The translations under genes and the position numbers were made by a program. A model generated the notes under the pieces. That model was not told where the DNA came from. It did no database searches and worked only from the letters and a program-made list of their open reading frames with translations. From Leadbetterella byssophila DSM 17132 (GTDB lineage Bacteria; Bacteroidota; Bacteroidia; Cytophagales; Spirosomataceae): a stretch of DNA of 64,000 bases. The stretch spans positions 3,782,001-3,846,000 of the forward strand of contig NC_014655.1 in NCBI RefSeq assembly GCF_000166395.1. Reading direction: 5' to 3'. Of this stretch, positions 63,728-64,000 are shown piece after piece (position 1 is the first letter of the stretch; each line of letters starts with the position of its first letter).

Positions 63728-64000
63728 ATGAAGAAGATATTATTTATAGTATTCGTAGTAAGCGTTTTAAATGTAAACGCACAGAGAATTTTTCGTTACG
63801 CTCAGGTTTCTGATACCCATGTGGGTGGTGCTACCGGAGCAGATGATTTGAGAGCCACAGTAAAAGACCTTAACCTTCAAAAAGACATTGACTTTGTTTT
63901 ATTCACAGGAGACATTACGGAGTTTGGCGCTGAAGAGGAATTAAGATTAGCAAAAAGAATATTAGATAGTTTAAACTTGCCTTGGTACGTTATTCCGGGG
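63728..64000 (+). CDS. Calcineurin-like metallophosphoesterase, secreted (3' end beyond window)
   Basis: The ATG at 63728 opens a signal peptide (MKKILFIVFVVSVLNVNA) and the first two calcineurin-type motifs follow: QVSDTHVGG (metal-binding Asp and His) and LFTGDITEFG. The third, expected as GNH, begins (VIPG) at the window edge. So it is a phosphoesterase with about 91 residues visible. It follows the second susC/susD pair by 50 bases, as another phosphoesterase precedes the first pair. Confidence 0.8.
   Translation, partial: MKKILFIVFVVSVLNVNAQRIFRYAQVSDTHVGGATGADDLRATVKDLNLQKDIDFVLFTGDITEFGAEEELRLAKRILDSLNLPWYVIPG

Noticed and set aside
1-64000. tRNA or rRNA genes
   Set aside because: No cloverleaf-like sequence with TTCGA arm or rRNA-like conserved stretch was recognised by eye; a dedicated search could still find a missed tRNA.

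Overview
The window looks like a chromosomal segment of a Bacteroidota bacterium, most likely of the Cytophagales. Support: two SusC/SusD outer-membrane pairs, a PorD-type protein of the type IX secretion system, a stand-alone ECF sigma factor, TPR-type histidine kinases, a Rho with a long acidic N-terminal extension, and promoters of the Bacteroidota form TTTG-N19/20-TAnnTTTG (clearest before the second susC, before the TonB-type gene at 41389 and before rplS). No rRNA or tRNA gene was found. The species cannot be named from the sequence alone.

Layout. 1-1639: partial ChbG/YdjC-like deacetylase and a bile-acid:sodium-symporter-family transporter on the minus strand. 1848-11348: a tightly packed plus-strand unit with an ECF sigma factor, a purple-acid-phosphatase-like enzyme, SusC, SusD, a neutral-ceramidase-like hydrolase, a PqaA-like hydrolase and a 52-residue FecR-N-terminus-like protein. 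It reads as a nutrient scavenging locus for phosphorylated or lipid-like substrates. 11335-14736: XylR/AraC-type regulator divergent from a GH97 alpha-glucosidase. 14720-19494: small membrane protein, pgi, GH25 lysozyme, secreted esterase. 19472-21691: HPr-kinase-like protein, PqqD, lasso-B2-like transglutaminase and a lipoprotein, an incomplete RiPP-type set without a visible precursor or cyclase. 21688-27965: lhgO-nuoL-nuoM-nuoN. 28088-33788: coaBC-porD, then an SDR and an FAD/Fe-S oxidase. 33759-38390: EamA exporter and three unrecognised secreted or lipoprotein genes, divergent from a TPR histidine kinase and NarL-type regulator (38535-41073). 41389-43896: TonB-type outer-membrane protein.

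43993-46965 is housekeeping (rho, dapF, rplS), each with a recognisable terminator. 47376-49354 is a TetR-controlled island whose two enzyme genes (PaaI-type thioesterase, SDR) are each broken by a one-base frameshift. 49376-50378 is a gene-free block of long direct repeats that abuts an IS1182-family element (50379-52170). The far end of that element supplies the last codons and stop of a two-domain VOC protein gene. 53261-58217 carries a YaeR-like VOC protein, a D-threonine-aldolase-like enzyme, a divergent GroES, a CcmF-like cytochrome c assembly protein and a DUF4230 protein. 58383 to the end is a second susC-susD pair followed by a truncated metallophosphoesterase gene, with a well-formed promoter and a tandem direct repeat in front.

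The most unusual points are the kinase/PqqD/B2 set, the sigma-phosphatase-SusCD-ceramidase operon with its miniature anti-sigma candidate, the doubly frameshifted TetR operon, and the repeat block plus insertion element that rewrites a neighbouring gene's C-terminus.
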